A DNA stretch of 56,235 nt. Source: Streptomyces canus 299MFChir4.1. GTDB taxonomy: Bacteria > Actinomycetota > Actinomycetes > Streptomycetales > Streptomycetaceae. The position numbers and the translations under genes are program-made. This document shows, one piece after another, positions 43,651 through 52,728 of this stretch (positions within the stretch are counted from its first letter, which is position 1; the number at the start of each line of letters is the position of its first letter). Location: contig NZ_KB911624.1 of assembly GCF_000383615.1 (NCBI RefSeq), positions 1 to 56,235 on the forward strand, written 5' to 3'. Under the pieces are notes generated by a model. The model was not told the origin of the DNA. It ran no database searches and saw nothing but the letters and a program-made list of their open reading frames with translations.

Positions 43651-43973
43651 AGCCGCGTATGGGAGCGGATCGGCTTGGAACCCTTCCAGGACGGCGTGCA
43701 CATCCTGGACTGCCACCTGCAGCGGCGCCAGGACCTTCTTGCCGAACGCCAGCAGGAGTTCACCGCACTGTGCCGCGCCTGGCGGGAGCACCACCACCGG
43801 TAGGGCTCACGAGCCCGGCTCCTCGCAGAAAACGATCTGGGTTTTGGGCCGGGGAGATTTTCTGAATGAACAGGGGCGACGCGCTGTGCGCCTGGTGATC
43901 GGCTTGGCCACGAGTCGGTCTCGGCCTGGTGAATCGTGATGCGTGGCATGGCGTCACGCTCCAGCGTGTGACC
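43651..43973. other. Gap with one unassigned fragment
   Basis: On the + strand, IGLEPFQDGVHILDCHLQRR and QDLLAERQQEFTALCRAWRE (ending 43803) form a credible helical tail of an unknown protein. Nothing else is recognised. Confidence 0.3.
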
Positions 43974-44417
43974 ATGCGCTTCGACTCCACTACGCGTTTT
44001 TCCCGCCTGCCCAGGGGCGATGACGGCACTGGGAAGCCCTTGAGTCTTCGAGGCGACGGGATCGCGGGAGGCTGCATGAGCCTGATCGTGCTGCTCTTGG
44101 AGATTCCGGTTGTCATGCTGCTGGGTTTGACCTCGGTCATCCGTGGGTGGGGCAGTAGGGACGAGCGCATCGTGGCACCGGCAGTGGACTGGGTTCCGAT
44201 CCTCTGGTGCGGCGGGTTCACGGTTGGTGTGCTCGTGATAGCCGTGATCTTCCTGGTCTCGGCGCATCCGTTCGCAGGCGCTGTCCAACTGATCTTGGCA
44301 GCTGTTGCACTGCTCTTCACGATCATGGTTTGGCATGATCAGCATGAACGTGCTCACCCGGGAGCGGCGAACGTCGGCGCCGTCATGCGGACTTGGAGCG
44401 GCGAATCGTCAGAGTAG
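43974..44417 (+). CDS. Small three-helix membrane protein
   Basis: 147 residues from ATG 43974 (frame open to 43929). Helices: SLIVLLLEIPVVMLLGLTSV, VPILWCGGFTVGVLVIAVIF and AVQLILAAVALLFTIMVW, with a His/Glu-rich tail. The pattern resembles DUF6234-type Streptomyces proteins, but this is not secure. It is just upstream of the second DUF6461 gene, same strand, about 70 bases apart. Confidence 0.55.
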   Translation: MRFDSTTRFSRLPRGDDGTGKPLSLRGDGIAGGCMSLIVLLLEIPVVMLLGLTSVIRGWGSRDERIVAPAVDWVPILWCGGFTVGVLVIAVIFLVSAHPFAGAVQLILAAVALLFTIMVWHDQHERAHPGAANVGAVMRTWSGESSE

Positions 44418-44488
44418 GTCACCGGCGGCCATGGGGGAGTGGCCTGCACCGGGCGTTGTTGTCAGAGGTATCAGGCACACTGCGCCGC

Positions 44489-45346
44489 ATGACCTTGGTG
44501 ACCGCGCACGACTACGCCTGGATCCGCACCTCGCCGCTCTTCCACCACATGATGGAGAGCGGCTACACCCTGACTCTGGTACGCGGGCGGCCCCCACGCG
44601 AAGTGCTGCAGGCGATGACGGCCGAACCGTGCGGCACAGGGGAGGGAACGGCCGGGCTGATCGAGGCGGACGAGGCTCACCGCGCCGGCGCAGGGGATGA
44701 CTACTGGGACGAGTCCTACATCGCGGGCGCTTTCAGCGTGCCGGGCGAGAGCGGCGACTGGACCCTCGTCCTCGGCTTCGACGGCGGCCTGGGGATCGCC
44801 ACGCCGAGCCTCGAGAGGCTGTCGAACGGCGGCCGGGTCGTGGCGCACTCGACCAACGGCGGCAAGCCCATCCACCTCTTCCACTGGTTCGAGGACGGCG
44901 AGCTCTGCACGACGTTCGAGGACCCCGCGGCGCGCCACGGCAGCACCCCCGATGAACTGATCCCCCTGCTGCGAGACGTCGGCTTCCCTCTGACCGTCGA
45001 GGGAGAGCATGACGACAGCGCCCCGGACGTCGACCGGAAAGCGGCGGTCCTTGCTCTGGCCGAGAGACTCACCGGCATACGCGTCACTGATTCCCTCCTC
45101 CAGGACGCTGCCTACGAGTTGGGACTCGTCCCCGAAGAGCCCGCCCAGGAATGGACGGGCGTGGTCATCGACATCACCGATGCCCACGGGGAGCGCCTGT
45201 ACAGGGAATGGACCTACGAGGAGATCGCGGCGCCGTCCGAACGCGCACGCGCGGAGGCAAACGCGCCGGTCGTCATCACCTCCAACGAGCTGCCTGCCGT
45301 GGATCGTTCGGAGCACCGAGCAGGCGAGGGGCACAGGCCCCAGTGA
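44489..45346 (+). CDS. DUF6461 family protein
   Basis: 285 residues from ATG 44489. SGYTLTLVRGRPPREVLQAM, IAGAFSVPGESGDWTLVLGF, RLSNGGRVVAHSTNGGKPIH and LFHWFEDGELCTTFEDPAAR follow the order of DUF6461 blocks; an extra C-terminal part contains LLQDAAYELGLVPEEPAQEW, typical of longer members. Role unknown. Compared with the copy at 33513 it is complete and more family-typical. Confidence 0.8.
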   Translation: MTLVTAHDYAWIRTSPLFHHMMESGYTLTLVRGRPPREVLQAMTAEPCGTGEGTAGLIEADEAHRAGAGDDYWDESYIAGAFSVPGESGDWTLVLGFDGGLGIATPSLERLSNGGRVVAHSTNGGKPIHLFHWFEDGELCTTFEDPAARHGSTPDELIPLLRDVGFPLTVEGEHDDSAPDVDRKAAVLALAERLTGIRVTDSLLQDAAYELGLVPEEPAQEWTGVVIDITDAHGERLYREWTYEEIAAPSERARAEANAPVVITSNELPAVDRSEHRAGEGHRPQ

Positions 45347-45401
45347 TCATGTAGCTGTGACGTTCTGTGACCACTGGTGGGACCTGTGCCAGTCTGATGT
45401 T

Positions 45402-46217
45402 TCAGGTCGCCTGCCCGGCCAGCCTGTGCAGGGTCCGCGCGGCAGGTGATGCGGGGTCGGCCGTGATCAGGACGACTTCCTGGTCATCCTCGGGCACGAG
45501 CAGGACGTCACAGTTCAACCGCAGCGGGCCGGTCTCCGGGTGATCGAGGATCTTGGTGCGGTGCCCGGGGGCGTGGACCGGACGCGTTTGCCATATCTGT
45601 CGGAACTCCTCGCTGCCGGTGTGCAGTTCGGCCAGCAGAGCGGTCAGCTGCGGGTCGTGAGGGTAGCGGTCGGCGGCCCGTCGCAGCCGCGCCACCACAA
45701 TGTGCCCGAACTCCTCAACGCTGGAGCTCTCGTACATCCGCCCCTGGCCAAGGAAGCGGCGCCGGGCCAGGTTAGTCCTCCCGGCTTCGAGATCGCCGCC
45801 GAGCAGTGCCTGGGCCAGGGGGTTCCAGGCGACGACGCCGTACGCCGCGTCAGTGACGATGGCGCCGGTCTGCGGCAGCCGCTCCAGCATCCGGGCCACA
45901 TGCGGGCGTACCCGCCGCACGGCGCTGGTGCCGGGCGGCGCGCTCGATCCCGCCAGGCGGAACAGGTGGCTGCGCTCGGCCGGCGTGAGCCGTAGTGCCT
46001 GGGACAACGCGTCGAGGATCCGAGTGGACGGCCGCGGGCCCCGGGCCTGCTCCAGCCGCGTGTAGTAGTCGACCGACATGTGGGCGAGTTCCGCCACCTC
46101 TTCGCGGCGCAGGCCCGGCGTCCGGCGATCGGTGCCCGTCACCGTCAGGCCGATCTCGTGTGGACGCAGGCCCGCCCGGCGGCCCCGCAGGAAGCGGGCC
46201 AGCTCCTGCCGTGCCAT
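45402..46217 (-). CDS. XRE-family regulator with MmyB-like domain
   Basis: 271 residues, ATG after AGGAGGAAG. HTH: RTPGLRREEVAELAHMSVDY, YTRLEQARGPRPSTRILDAL; ligand domain: RMLERLPQTGAIVTDAAYGV, VAWNPLAQALLGGDLEAG; ends with VLLVPEDDQEVVLITADP. Divergent from the SDR gene at 46289 with 71 bases between; in this family the neighbour SDR is usually the target. Confidence 0.92.
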   Translation of the reverse strand: MARQELARFLRGRRAGLRPHEIGLTVTGTDRRTPGLRREEVAELAHMSVDYYTRLEQARGPRPSTRILDALSQALRLTPAERSHLFRLAGSSAPPGTSAVRRVRPHVARMLERLPQTGAIVTDAAYGVVAWNPLAQALLGGDLEAGRTNLARRRFLGQGRMYESSSVEEFGHIVVARLRRAADRYPHDPQLTALLAELHTGSEEFRQIWQTRPVHAPGHRTKILDHPETGPLRLNCDVLLVPEDDQEVVLITADPASPAARTLHRLAGQAT

Positions 46218-46288
46218 GTCGCTTCCTCCTACTGCCTGGTACAGGTAGTCCCTGGCAGGGCGCCCACAGCCAGGGAACGCTAGTTGCC

Positions 46289-47005
46289 ATGAACGATCGC
46301 ACAGCTCTGGTCACCGGTGCCAACAAGGGCATCGGCAAGCACATCGCCCGGCTCCTCGCCGCCGAGGGCCTCACCGTGTACGTGGGCTCTCGCGACCGCG
46401 AGCTCGGACAGCGAGCCGTCCAGGAGATCGGCGCAGGCGCCCGCCTGCTGGTCCTCGACGTGACAGATCCTGACGGCATCGCACGGGCCGCTACCCAGGT
46501 GGACCGTCTGGACGTGCTGGTCAACAACGCCGGAATCTCACCGTCGCTCGCCCCGCCGGCCGACACGAGCGTCGAGGAGTTCCGGCGCACATACGAGACC
46601 AACGTCTTCGGGGTGGTGGCGGTGACCAATGCCTTCCTGCCCGCCCTGCGCCGGTCCCCGCATCCGCGCATCGTCAACATCTCCAGCGGCACCGCATCGC
46701 TGACCTGGAGCACGAACCCCAACCCCCAGTTCACCCCGGGAAGCGGTGGCGCCGCCGCCTATCGGTCCTCGAAGGCCGCCCTCAACGCCCTCACCGTCCT
46801 TTACGCCCAGACGCTGGCCGAGGACGGCTTCAAGGTCAACGCGCTCGCCCCCGGCAAGCGGGCCACCGACCTCAACCCCCTGGCCGCCGCTGCTGGCGAC
46901 GACCCGGCCGAGGCCGCCCAGGGAGCCGCCCGCCTGGCCCTGCTGCCAGACGACGGCCCCACCGGTGGCTTCTTCTCCTGGGACGGACCGCCCGTGCCCT
47001 GGTGA
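46289..47005 (+). CDS. SDR-family oxidoreductase
   Basis: 238 residues. TALVTGANKGIGKHIARLLA (cofactor-binding TGxxxGIG), LDVLVNNAGISPSLA, VNISSGTASLTW (catalytic Ser) and AAYRSSKAALNALTVLYAQ (YxxxK). Reduces or oxidises an alcohol/carbonyl with NAD(P)H. ATG 46289 with AGGGAA upstream; the frame runs further upstream inside the regulator but without SDR match. Divergent from the XRE regulator. The short C terminus (DGPTGGFFSWDGPPVPW) is typical of this SDR group. Confidence 0.93.
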   Translation: MNDRTALVTGANKGIGKHIARLLAAEGLTVYVGSRDRELGQRAVQEIGAGARLLVLDVTDPDGIARAATQVDRLDVLVNNAGISPSLAPPADTSVEEFRRTYETNVFGVVAVTNAFLPALRRSPHPRIVNISSGTASLTWSTNPNPQFTPGSGGAAAYRSSKAALNALTVLYAQTLAEDGFKVNALAPGKRATDLNPLAAAAGDDPAEAAQGAARLALLPDDGPTGGFFSWDGPPVPW

Positions 47006-47043
47006 GCGGCGCTGAGATCCCAGGCGACGGCACTGACTCGCAC

Positions 47044-47060
47044 ACCCCCAAAAAGGGGGT
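47044..47060 (+). terminator. Hairpin after the SDR gene
   Basis: ACCCCC (47044-47049), loop aaaaa, GGGGGT (47055-47060), 39 bases past the SDR stop. Small but perfect. Confidence 0.5.
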
Positions 47061-47244
47061 ACTCCCACAGTGGCGGTCCTCCTCGGGCCTAAGCGTGCTT
47101 GGCAGCAGCGCAAGGAGGCTGCGCAGACAGGTGCGCGCTCATGGGCAGCGGTTCGGGCGGTCATCAGTGTGGTCACGGTCGACCACCGGCGCCCCGACGC
47201 CGGTACCTCGGGACCGGGGCGGTGAAGCGGACGCGTCCGTGCGT

Positions 47245-48060
47245 TCAGCTCCGTTCGCCGAGCGCCGTTTCGAGGGTGGCGATGTGCTGTGCCTGGGCTT
47301 GCCTGCGGATGGCGGCGAAACGGCGGTCGACAACAAGTACGGGGAGGGCCCAGAGGAAGCCCCAGGCGCTGAAGGAGTCGACGACGCCGGTCTGGCGCAA
47401 CACCGTGTTGGTCAGGAAACACAGGATGCCGCTGAGGGCCCAGACGGTCGTGCGATGTCGGCCCAGGAAGCGTACGGGGGCGTTCCACGGCCCGGACAGC
47501 GCCTTGAGGGTAGCGGCGCGTACGACGGCGTCGCGGTCCTCGAGGTTCATGTCTCTGGTCGCCGCTTCGTCGCCGTGTCGGAGATCCACGGTTAGGGCAC
47601 GTGCCTGTGCTTCGGTGTCGCGGCCCGCGACCGCGGCGGCCGCCGCTCTCATCCGCAAGTCGTCCCAGTAGCCGCGCCGCGCCCAGCGTTCCGCTGCCGC
47701 AAGCCGGTCGGCCTCGGCGGACTGCGGAGCGAGCTGCTTGAGGCGCGTGGACAAAGCGACGGCTCGCGCGGCCCGGCCCGGGTACTCGAAGGAGTCGGCG
47801 CGAAGGCACAGTTCGGCATAGCCGGCCAGAAGCCCCAGGTGGTCACCGTCGAGAGCGAGGCCGGCCCGGAAGGCTTCCTCCGCAGAGTCGTCGTGCTCGT
47901 CGTCGTCCTCGGCGGCGTGCCCGAGGGCCAACCAGCAGTACAGATCGGGGCTGGGGCCGAGCTCGTCCAGGCCTGCCTGGGCGGCCCGCCTCACAGCCCC
48001 GTTTCCTCCAGCCACGAACAGCTGCTCGCAGCGCAGCTGGTACTCATCGATCCTCGTCAT
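47245..48060 (-). CDS. TPR-like membrane protein
   Basis: 271 residues from ATG 48060. Helical repeat region (GLDELGPSPDLYCWLALGHA, AFRAGLALDGDHLGLLAGYA, AVALSTRLKQLAPQSAEADR) like tetratricopeptide repeats, then two C-terminal hydrophobic segments (TTVWALSGILCFLTNTVLRQ, SAWGFLWALPVLVVDRRF). Such proteins are common in Streptomyces and their role is unknown. The frame runs upstream into a different, decayed gene; the ATG has GGGGAG just before it. Confidence 0.7.
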   Translation of the reverse strand: MTRIDEYQLRCEQLFVAGGNGAVRRAAQAGLDELGPSPDLYCWLALGHAAEDDDEHDDSAEEAFRAGLALDGDHLGLLAGYAELCLRADSFEYPGRAARAVALSTRLKQLAPQSAEADRLAAAERWARRGYWDDLRMRAAAAAVAGRDTEAQARALTVDLRHGDEAATRDMNLEDRDAVVRAATLKALSGPWNAPVRFLGRHRTTVWALSGILCFLTNTVLRQTGVVDSFSAWGFLWALPVLVVDRRFAAIRRQAQAQHIATLETALGERS

Positions 48061-48234
48061 CGGGCTCCCCCAACCATTGCCACCCCTTTCTGACAGGGCG
48101 TGCCCATCTGCGGACCGCTCTTCGCAGGTCTCGATCCCTGCGATGGACCATGGCTGGCCCAAGTAGCGGCCTGTGAAGGGATTCCCGGAGGGAGACGTCG
48201 CCCACGGGAAATGGAGCGACCTTGCTCCGGCCAT

Positions 48235-48470
48235 GGCGAGACGGATCTTCGCCTGGTGCAGGTCGTCAAGCCGTGCCTTCAAGGCTTCCGCCTCGGCCGG
48301 GTCGGCTAACAGCGGGTGCGGTTCCTTCATGTTGCAGCCCGGTTTGACGACGATGCGCCCGGCGGCGGTCTCCCGCAGGTCGGCCTCCGTCATCTCCGCC
48401 ATGAAGCGGGTGGACCCGCAGATGGCGACGACGGCCGGGATGCCGAGGGTTTCGATTCGGACGTGAGCCC
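48235..48470 (-). pseudogene. Nucleoside-deoxyribosyltransferase-like fragment
   Basis: PAVVAICGSTRFMAEMTEAD, LRETAAGRIVVKPGCNMKEP and AEALKARLDDLHQAKIRLA form the N-terminal 75 residues of the small actinobacterial protein family with an ICGSTRF start. The expected next block (DEVLVV..GYIG.ST..EI.YA) is missing, replaced by unrelated sequence. Inactive. Confidence 0.65.
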
Positions 48471-48619
48471 AACGGGATGGCCGCCCCTTCGTGGACGTGG
48501 GACGACCTGGAATGAACCAGCACAAGCTCTGGTGCCGGGCGGACCGGACATCTCCTAACACGGCAATCAGTGCGCTGAATACGGAAGCGGGCACCCCGCA
48601 TCGCCAGTGGGGATCCGAC

Positions 48620-49011
48620 CTGGCGGCGGACCCGGCACGGTCGGGTGTGGTCGCTGGACTCCGATCTCGGCGATGGGTTGTCGCTGTACGACCTGGTCGC
48701 CGCCGACGTCGAGTGGGAACATGCCGCGGGCGGGGTGTACGAAGACGACCGCCTCAACTGTGTCCTGCGCGGTTCACGCCGGCCGAGCGGGCGACGGTGT
48801 TCGCGTAGGGTGAGGGCGAGGGCACAACCTGGACCGAGGCGGCGGCCGCAGCCAATGCCGTCGATCCGGACTCCTTCGGTGAACGGGGACGGCGCAAGGT
48901 CAAACGGCTCACCGCCGAGCAGGCCCGCCGGACGGCCATGGCCCGCTCCGCAGCCACAGCCGACACCGCAAGGGACGGGAACCAGCCCTTCACCCCCGGG
49001 AGCAGAAGCCC
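48620..49011 (+). pseudogene. Decayed unidentified gene upstream of the GIY-YIG gene
   Basis: WSLDSDLGDGLSLYDLVAAD, EWEHAAGGVYEDDRLNCVLR in one frame; FTPAERATVFA, a TAG at about 48807, then GTTWTEAAAAANAVDPDSFG and KRLTAEQARRTAMARSA in another. The two halves clearly belong together (a TPAERATVFAY..GxxTWTEAA pattern typical of actinobacterial RNA-polymerase-like or transposon accessory genes). One shift and one nonsense codon inactivate it. Family not named. Confidence 0.5.
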
Positions 49012-49012
49012 G

Positions 49013-49576
49013 ATGACGCCCGACCTTCAACATGCCGGAGACGGCCTGCCCGCGACCCCAGCGGGCCGCCCCGCGCCCTTGACGCGTGCGATGCTGGCCG
49101 AGCGCGGCTTCGTCGGCTTCGTGCCGTTCGCCGACCTCCCGCGCAACGCCGTCCCCGAGGGGAAGGGCATCTATGTCGTGCTGCGCCCCTTGACCGCGCC
49201 CCCGCTCTTCCTCACGCGAAGCCCTGCCGGTCACCCCAAGGGTCACGACCCCACCGTGACGACCGCCATCCTGAACAGCGCCTGGGTGCCGGGAGCCACC
49301 GTGGTGTACGTCGGCAAGGCTGCCGGCCGCCGAGGGTTGAGGAATCGGCTGAACGCCTACCGCCGTCAAGGCCAGGGGCGCAACGCCGGGCACAGTGGCG
49401 GCGCGTACATCTGGCAGCTGTCCGACTCCGACACGCTTTTGGTCGCCTGGCGCACCGTGACCGATCTGCCTGCCGGCCGAGCTGAGGCGGAGCTGATCGC
49501 GGAGTTCACCGCGCTTCATGGAGCGCTCCCCTTTGCCAACCGCAACCGGGGATCCTTGCCCGGTCGGCGGCCGTAG
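49013..49576 (+). CDS. GIY-YIG-type nuclease-fold protein
   Basis: 187 residues, ATG 49013. GIY-YIG marks: VPEGKGIYVVLRPLT (GIY), WVPGATVVYVGKAAG (YVG in place of YIG), GRRGLRNRLNAYRRQG (catalytic Arg helix), and RAEAELIAEFTALHGALPFA with the metal-binding Glu. Proteins like this cut DNA in repair or mobile-element contexts, or have lost that activity. The HSGGAYIWQLSDSDTLLVAW strand fits the fold. Follows a decayed gene on the same strand; the 3' end overlaps shadows of the neighbouring relic. Confidence 0.65.
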   Translation: MTPDLQHAGDGLPATPAGRPAPLTRAMLAERGFVGFVPFADLPRNAVPEGKGIYVVLRPLTAPPLFLTRSPAGHPKGHDPTVTTAILNSAWVPGATVVYVGKAAGRRGLRNRLNAYRRQGQGRNAGHSGGAYIWQLSDSDTLLVAWRTVTDLPAGRAEAELIAEFTALHGALPFANRNRGSLPGRRP

Positions 49577-49744
49577 CGGCGGCCGGATGCGGGCTTCGAC
49601 AGCGGAGCTCGTTCCAGTTGCGCTTGCTCCCCGAGGGTCTGTGACGGCGTGCTGCCTGGGCTCGAGGCGGGGCAGGAGGCCTCGAGCCTGCGTCGGCGGC
49701 TGTCACTCTCAGCTCTCGGATTGGGTATTGACGCGGGTGGCGTG

Positions 49745-50720
49745 TATCGGCGATGGCGTCGAAGCGCGGTGCGACAACATCGCGGGTCTGGGCGTCGAAC
49801 TGCCGGCGCAAGCTGGTGATGGCGAAGCTGAGTTGCTGAACACGTGCCTGGGCGCTCTGCAGGTGCGCCTCGTCGGACTGCTGGATGTGCTGTGCGTCTT
49901 CGAGCTGTTGCTGCAGAGCCGTGCGTGTGGCTTGGATGGCGGCCGCGTCGATGTCAGCCTCGACGGGGTCGGGTTGGAGGCAGACGCGGCAGTGGCCCTC
50001 CTCGACAGGCCGGGCGGCCAGAGACTGCGTACACCGTGGGCAGACGACGAACTCGAAGGGGGAGAGCTGGTCGATGGCCGTGGCTGACCGGTCAAGGCGG
50101 GACAGGTCGAGCTGCACCTGGGCGACGACGGCTTGCCGCGCCTCGACGAGGTCGCCAGCTGCGGCTACCTCTTCCTCGGCCTGCCGGGCGGCTCGGATGG
50201 CGCTCTGCAGTTCCTCCCGCAAGGCGGTGTCGGCGGCGGTCCGTTCCTCGAGTTCACCGCGGAGGCTCGCCAGGGCGGACTCGGCCCGCGTCAGCGTGTC
50301 GCGCAGCTGGGTGAGTTCGGCCCGCAGTTCGTCTTCGCCGCGGGGGTCGGAGGCCGCCAGGAAGGAGCTGACGTTGTCGTGCTCGGTATTTCTGGCGTTC
50401 AGCCGGTCCGTGAGCCCGTTCTTGATGCGCTTGAGCTCCATGAGTGTGCTGTCGGTGAGCGCGAACATCAGGCGGAAGAGTTCTTTGCGCTTGGGCTCGA
50501 ATCAGCTGTCCAGGTGGCCGACGACCTGGCGGTCGATCTCGCGGGCCTGGAGGTAGACGTAGGCGTACGGGTCGCTGAAGGTGAGGTTCTGCGACCGCGC
50601 GGAGCCCTCTCGCCGTGCGGCGATCTGTTCCCGCGGGAAGCCGAGGGCGTTCAGCAGGTGGTCGGAGAGCGTGGTGACGCCGTCCCCGGCCCACAGCGGC
50701 AGAGAGAGGCCCGTACCGCT
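49745..50720 (-). pseudogene. Zinc-hook coiled-coil (SMC/Rad50-like) gene with an opal codon
   Basis: In one frame: TTLSDHLLNALGFPREQIAA, TFSDPYAYVYLQAREIDRQV, VGHLDS, then TGA at 50502-50504, then FEPKRKELFRLMFALTDSTL in the same frame. A long coiled coil follows (ELRAELTQLRDTLTRAESAL, LEERTAADTALREELQSAIR) with a CxxC pair on each side (VVCPRCTQSL, HCRVCLQPDP) like a zinc hook. The Walker A start and the C-terminal ATPase lobe are missing: the left end diverges near 50720 and the right end near 49745. Wild type would read Trp at the stop. Confidence 0.7.
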
Positions 50721-50794
50721 GCGGTGATGGCGGGGGCGGCCAGCACGAGCGTGACACGCGCGAGGGTGGAGGCCAGCCACGCATCCATGGACCT

Positions 50795-51031
50795 TCAGTG
50801 CTCCCAGGCGACCCCGACGGCGCAGCCGCTGGCGACGGCAAGGAGGCCGCCCACGGCCACGGCGGTTCTGGCGGCGACCTGGACGCGGCCGTTCAGGAAG
50901 ATCTCGTCGTGCCAGTAAGCAGGCCACTCCTCCACACGGTTCGCCGGCTCTCGCGTGGCAGCGTGCTCCAGAGGAGTATCTGACCGATCCTCAGGCCTGC
51001 ACATTTCAGTGATCGTCACCGTATTCATCAT
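50795..51031 (-). CDS. Small single-helix membrane protein
   Basis: 78 residues (ATG 51031 or 51028). A charged N-terminal 45 residues (RPEDRSDTPLEHAATREPAN) precedes AARTAVAVGGLLAVASGCAV and a three-residue tail. Divergent from the Ser/Thr kinase, 38 bases apart. No family recognised. It may be a partner of the kinase cluster or part of the damaged coiled-coil locus. Confidence 0.45.
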   Translation of the reverse strand: MMNTVTITEMCRPEDRSDTPLEHAATREPANRVEEWPAYWHDEIFLNGRVQVAARTAVAVGGLLAVASGCAVGVAWEH

Positions 51032-51069
51032 ACTGTCCGCGGCAGTTGGCGGAGTAAGGGAGTTGCCCC

Positions 51070-52674
51070 ATGAATAACCACGACGAGGTGTCACCAGACA
51101 GCGGTGAACGGCTGGTCGCCGGCCGATACCGACTGCTGTCCATCCTCGGGGCGGGCGGTATGGGCACCGTGTGGCGGGCCAGCGACGAAGTACTGCACCG
51201 CGACGTAGCAGTCAAGGAAGTCCGAGCTTCCATCGATCTGCCCGCCGAGCGCAGCAAGCAAATGCACGTCCGGCTGGAACGGGAGGCGTGGGCGGCTGCG
51301 CGGGTCAACGCCCGTGGTGTCGTAACAGTCCACGACGTGGTGAACTTCGACGACCGGCCATGGATTGTCATGGAACTCGTGCGCGGCCGCTCCCTGGCTG
51401 ATGTGATCAGTGCCGAGGGTGCCCTGGCGCCGCAGGAGGTCGCGCGGATCGGTACCGAGGTGCTGGCGGCTCTGCGGGCAGCGCATGGCGCCGGCGTACT
51501 GCACCGCGACGTCAAACCCGCCAACGTGCTGCTGGCCGACGAAGGCCGCGTCGTCCTGACCGATTTCGGCATAGCGACGGTGGAGGGCGACACTGCGCTC
51601 ACGATGACCGGCGAAATTGTCGGATCGCCTGAGTACCTGGCGCCCGAGCGTGCCCTGGGCCGGACGCCCGGCACCGCTTCCGACCTCTGGTCACTGGGGG
51701 CGCTCCTTTATACGGCCGTCCAGGGACGTTCGCCGTTCCGTCGAACGAGCGCCCTGTCGACACTGCGCGCCATCGTGGACGACGAGCTGCCGACGCCGCA
51801 CCGGGCTGGACCGTTGACAACGGTCATCGAGGGCCTGATGCGCAAGAATCCCGAGGAACGTATGGGCCCCGACGAGGCAGCGCGCGAAATCGATCTGGCT
51901 CTAGCCGCGTTGGCGACGCCCTCCGAGGAGGAGACCGCCGGCACGGTGACCACGGATTCGGCGACAGAGGGCATCACGGCCGCGGTCACCGCGGCGATCA
52001 CGACCACGGACAACACCGCAACCGCGGCGACCGCCACGACGGAGGCGCCCGAGACCCAGGCCACACCGCTGGGAACGTTCGGGCCTCCCCTAAATAGCAC
52101 GGGATTTGGGCCCAACACGGCGACACCGGCCTTGGCGGCCGGCCTCGGGGAACACGCCGGTTCCGAGCCGGCCCCCGCACCACGCAGACGCCGTCCCGCA
52201 TATCTGATCGGCGCGGCGGCGATCGTATTGGTCCTGTCGGGCGGAGGAGTCGCTTACACCCTCATGAACCAGGACAATGACAACGGCACCAACCATGCCG
52301 GAGTCGAGACCGCGGGCAGCGCCTCCCGGCCGGTGTCAGTTGCCGTCACCGGCGGTGCCACCACGTACGACGGGAGCTGCCCGTCCGAAGACAGCCAGGC
52401 CCCCCGGTTCACCGCGACGTTCAAGACGGACCGGGCCCCCGTCCAGTTCTCCTACCGGTGGGTCTCCGACAACGGAGCGGTGGTTGACCGGGAGTGGCGG
52501 ACGCTGTCGTTCCGCGAAGGCGACCCGACGACCAAGACCGAGATGGTGCGCTTGTCGACGTGGGCGCAGGAGGGGACGCTGAAGAGCGCAATGTCCGTGG
52601 AGATCAAGTCGCCGTTCGGCACGAAGTCCAACTCTGTTTCGTTTGTGATCACGTGCCGAGCGAACGGCGAGTGA
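51070..52674 (+). CDS. Receptor-type Ser/Thr protein kinase (PknB-like)
   Basis: 534 residues. Hanks-type kinase domain 20-280: P-loop GAGGMGTVWRAS (27-38), VAVKE Lys 49, catalytic loop HRDVKPANVLL near 145, TDFGIAT near 165, and SPEYLAPERALG. Then a Thr/Ala-rich linker (about 285-375), a single helix YLIGAAAIVLVLSGGGVAYT (378-397) and an external domain of 130 residues with a likely disulfide (DGSCPSEDS and VITCRANGE). It phosphorylates Thr/Ser on cytoplasmic targets. The probable target or reader is the FHA protein encoded 54 bases downstream. ATG follows AGGGAG. No PASTA repeats. Confidence 0.92.
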   Translation: MNNHDEVSPDSGERLVAGRYRLLSILGAGGMGTVWRASDEVLHRDVAVKEVRASIDLPAERSKQMHVRLEREAWAAARVNARGVVTVHDVVNFDDRPWIVMELVRGRSLADVISAEGALAPQEVARIGTEVLAALRAAHGAGVLHRDVKPANVLLADEGRVVLTDFGIATVEGDTALTMTGEIVGSPEYLAPERALGRTPGTASDLWSLGALLYTAVQGRSPFRRTSALSTLRAIVDDELPTPHRAGPLTTVIEGLMRKNPEERMGPDEAAREIDLALAALATPSEEETAGTVTTDSATEGITAAVTAAITTTDNTATAATATTEAPETQATPLGTFGPPLNSTGFGPNTATPALAAGLGEHAGSEPAPAPRRRRPAYLIGAAAIVLVLSGGGVAYTLMNQDNDNGTNHAGVETAGSASRPVSVAVTGGATTYDGSCPSEDSQAPRFTATFKTDRAPVQFSYRWVSDNGAVVDREWRTLSFREGDPTTKTEMVRLSTWAQEGTLKSAMSVEIKSPFGTKSNSVSFVITCRANGE

Positions 52675-52728
52675 CAAGGCAACGTTTCGCTCATACTTGG
52701 ACCACTCATTTTTCCCTAAGGAGTCTCA

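Noticed and set aside
46217..46289. A clear operator between the XRE and SDR genes
   Set aside because: Only a partial dyad around cctggtacagg is seen; not strong enough to list as a site.
47245..48594. 449-residue frame joining the deoxyribosyltransferase-like text with the TPR protein
   Set aside because: It looks like two different genes in one open frame: the first is truncated, and the second has its own start with ribosome-binding site at 48060.
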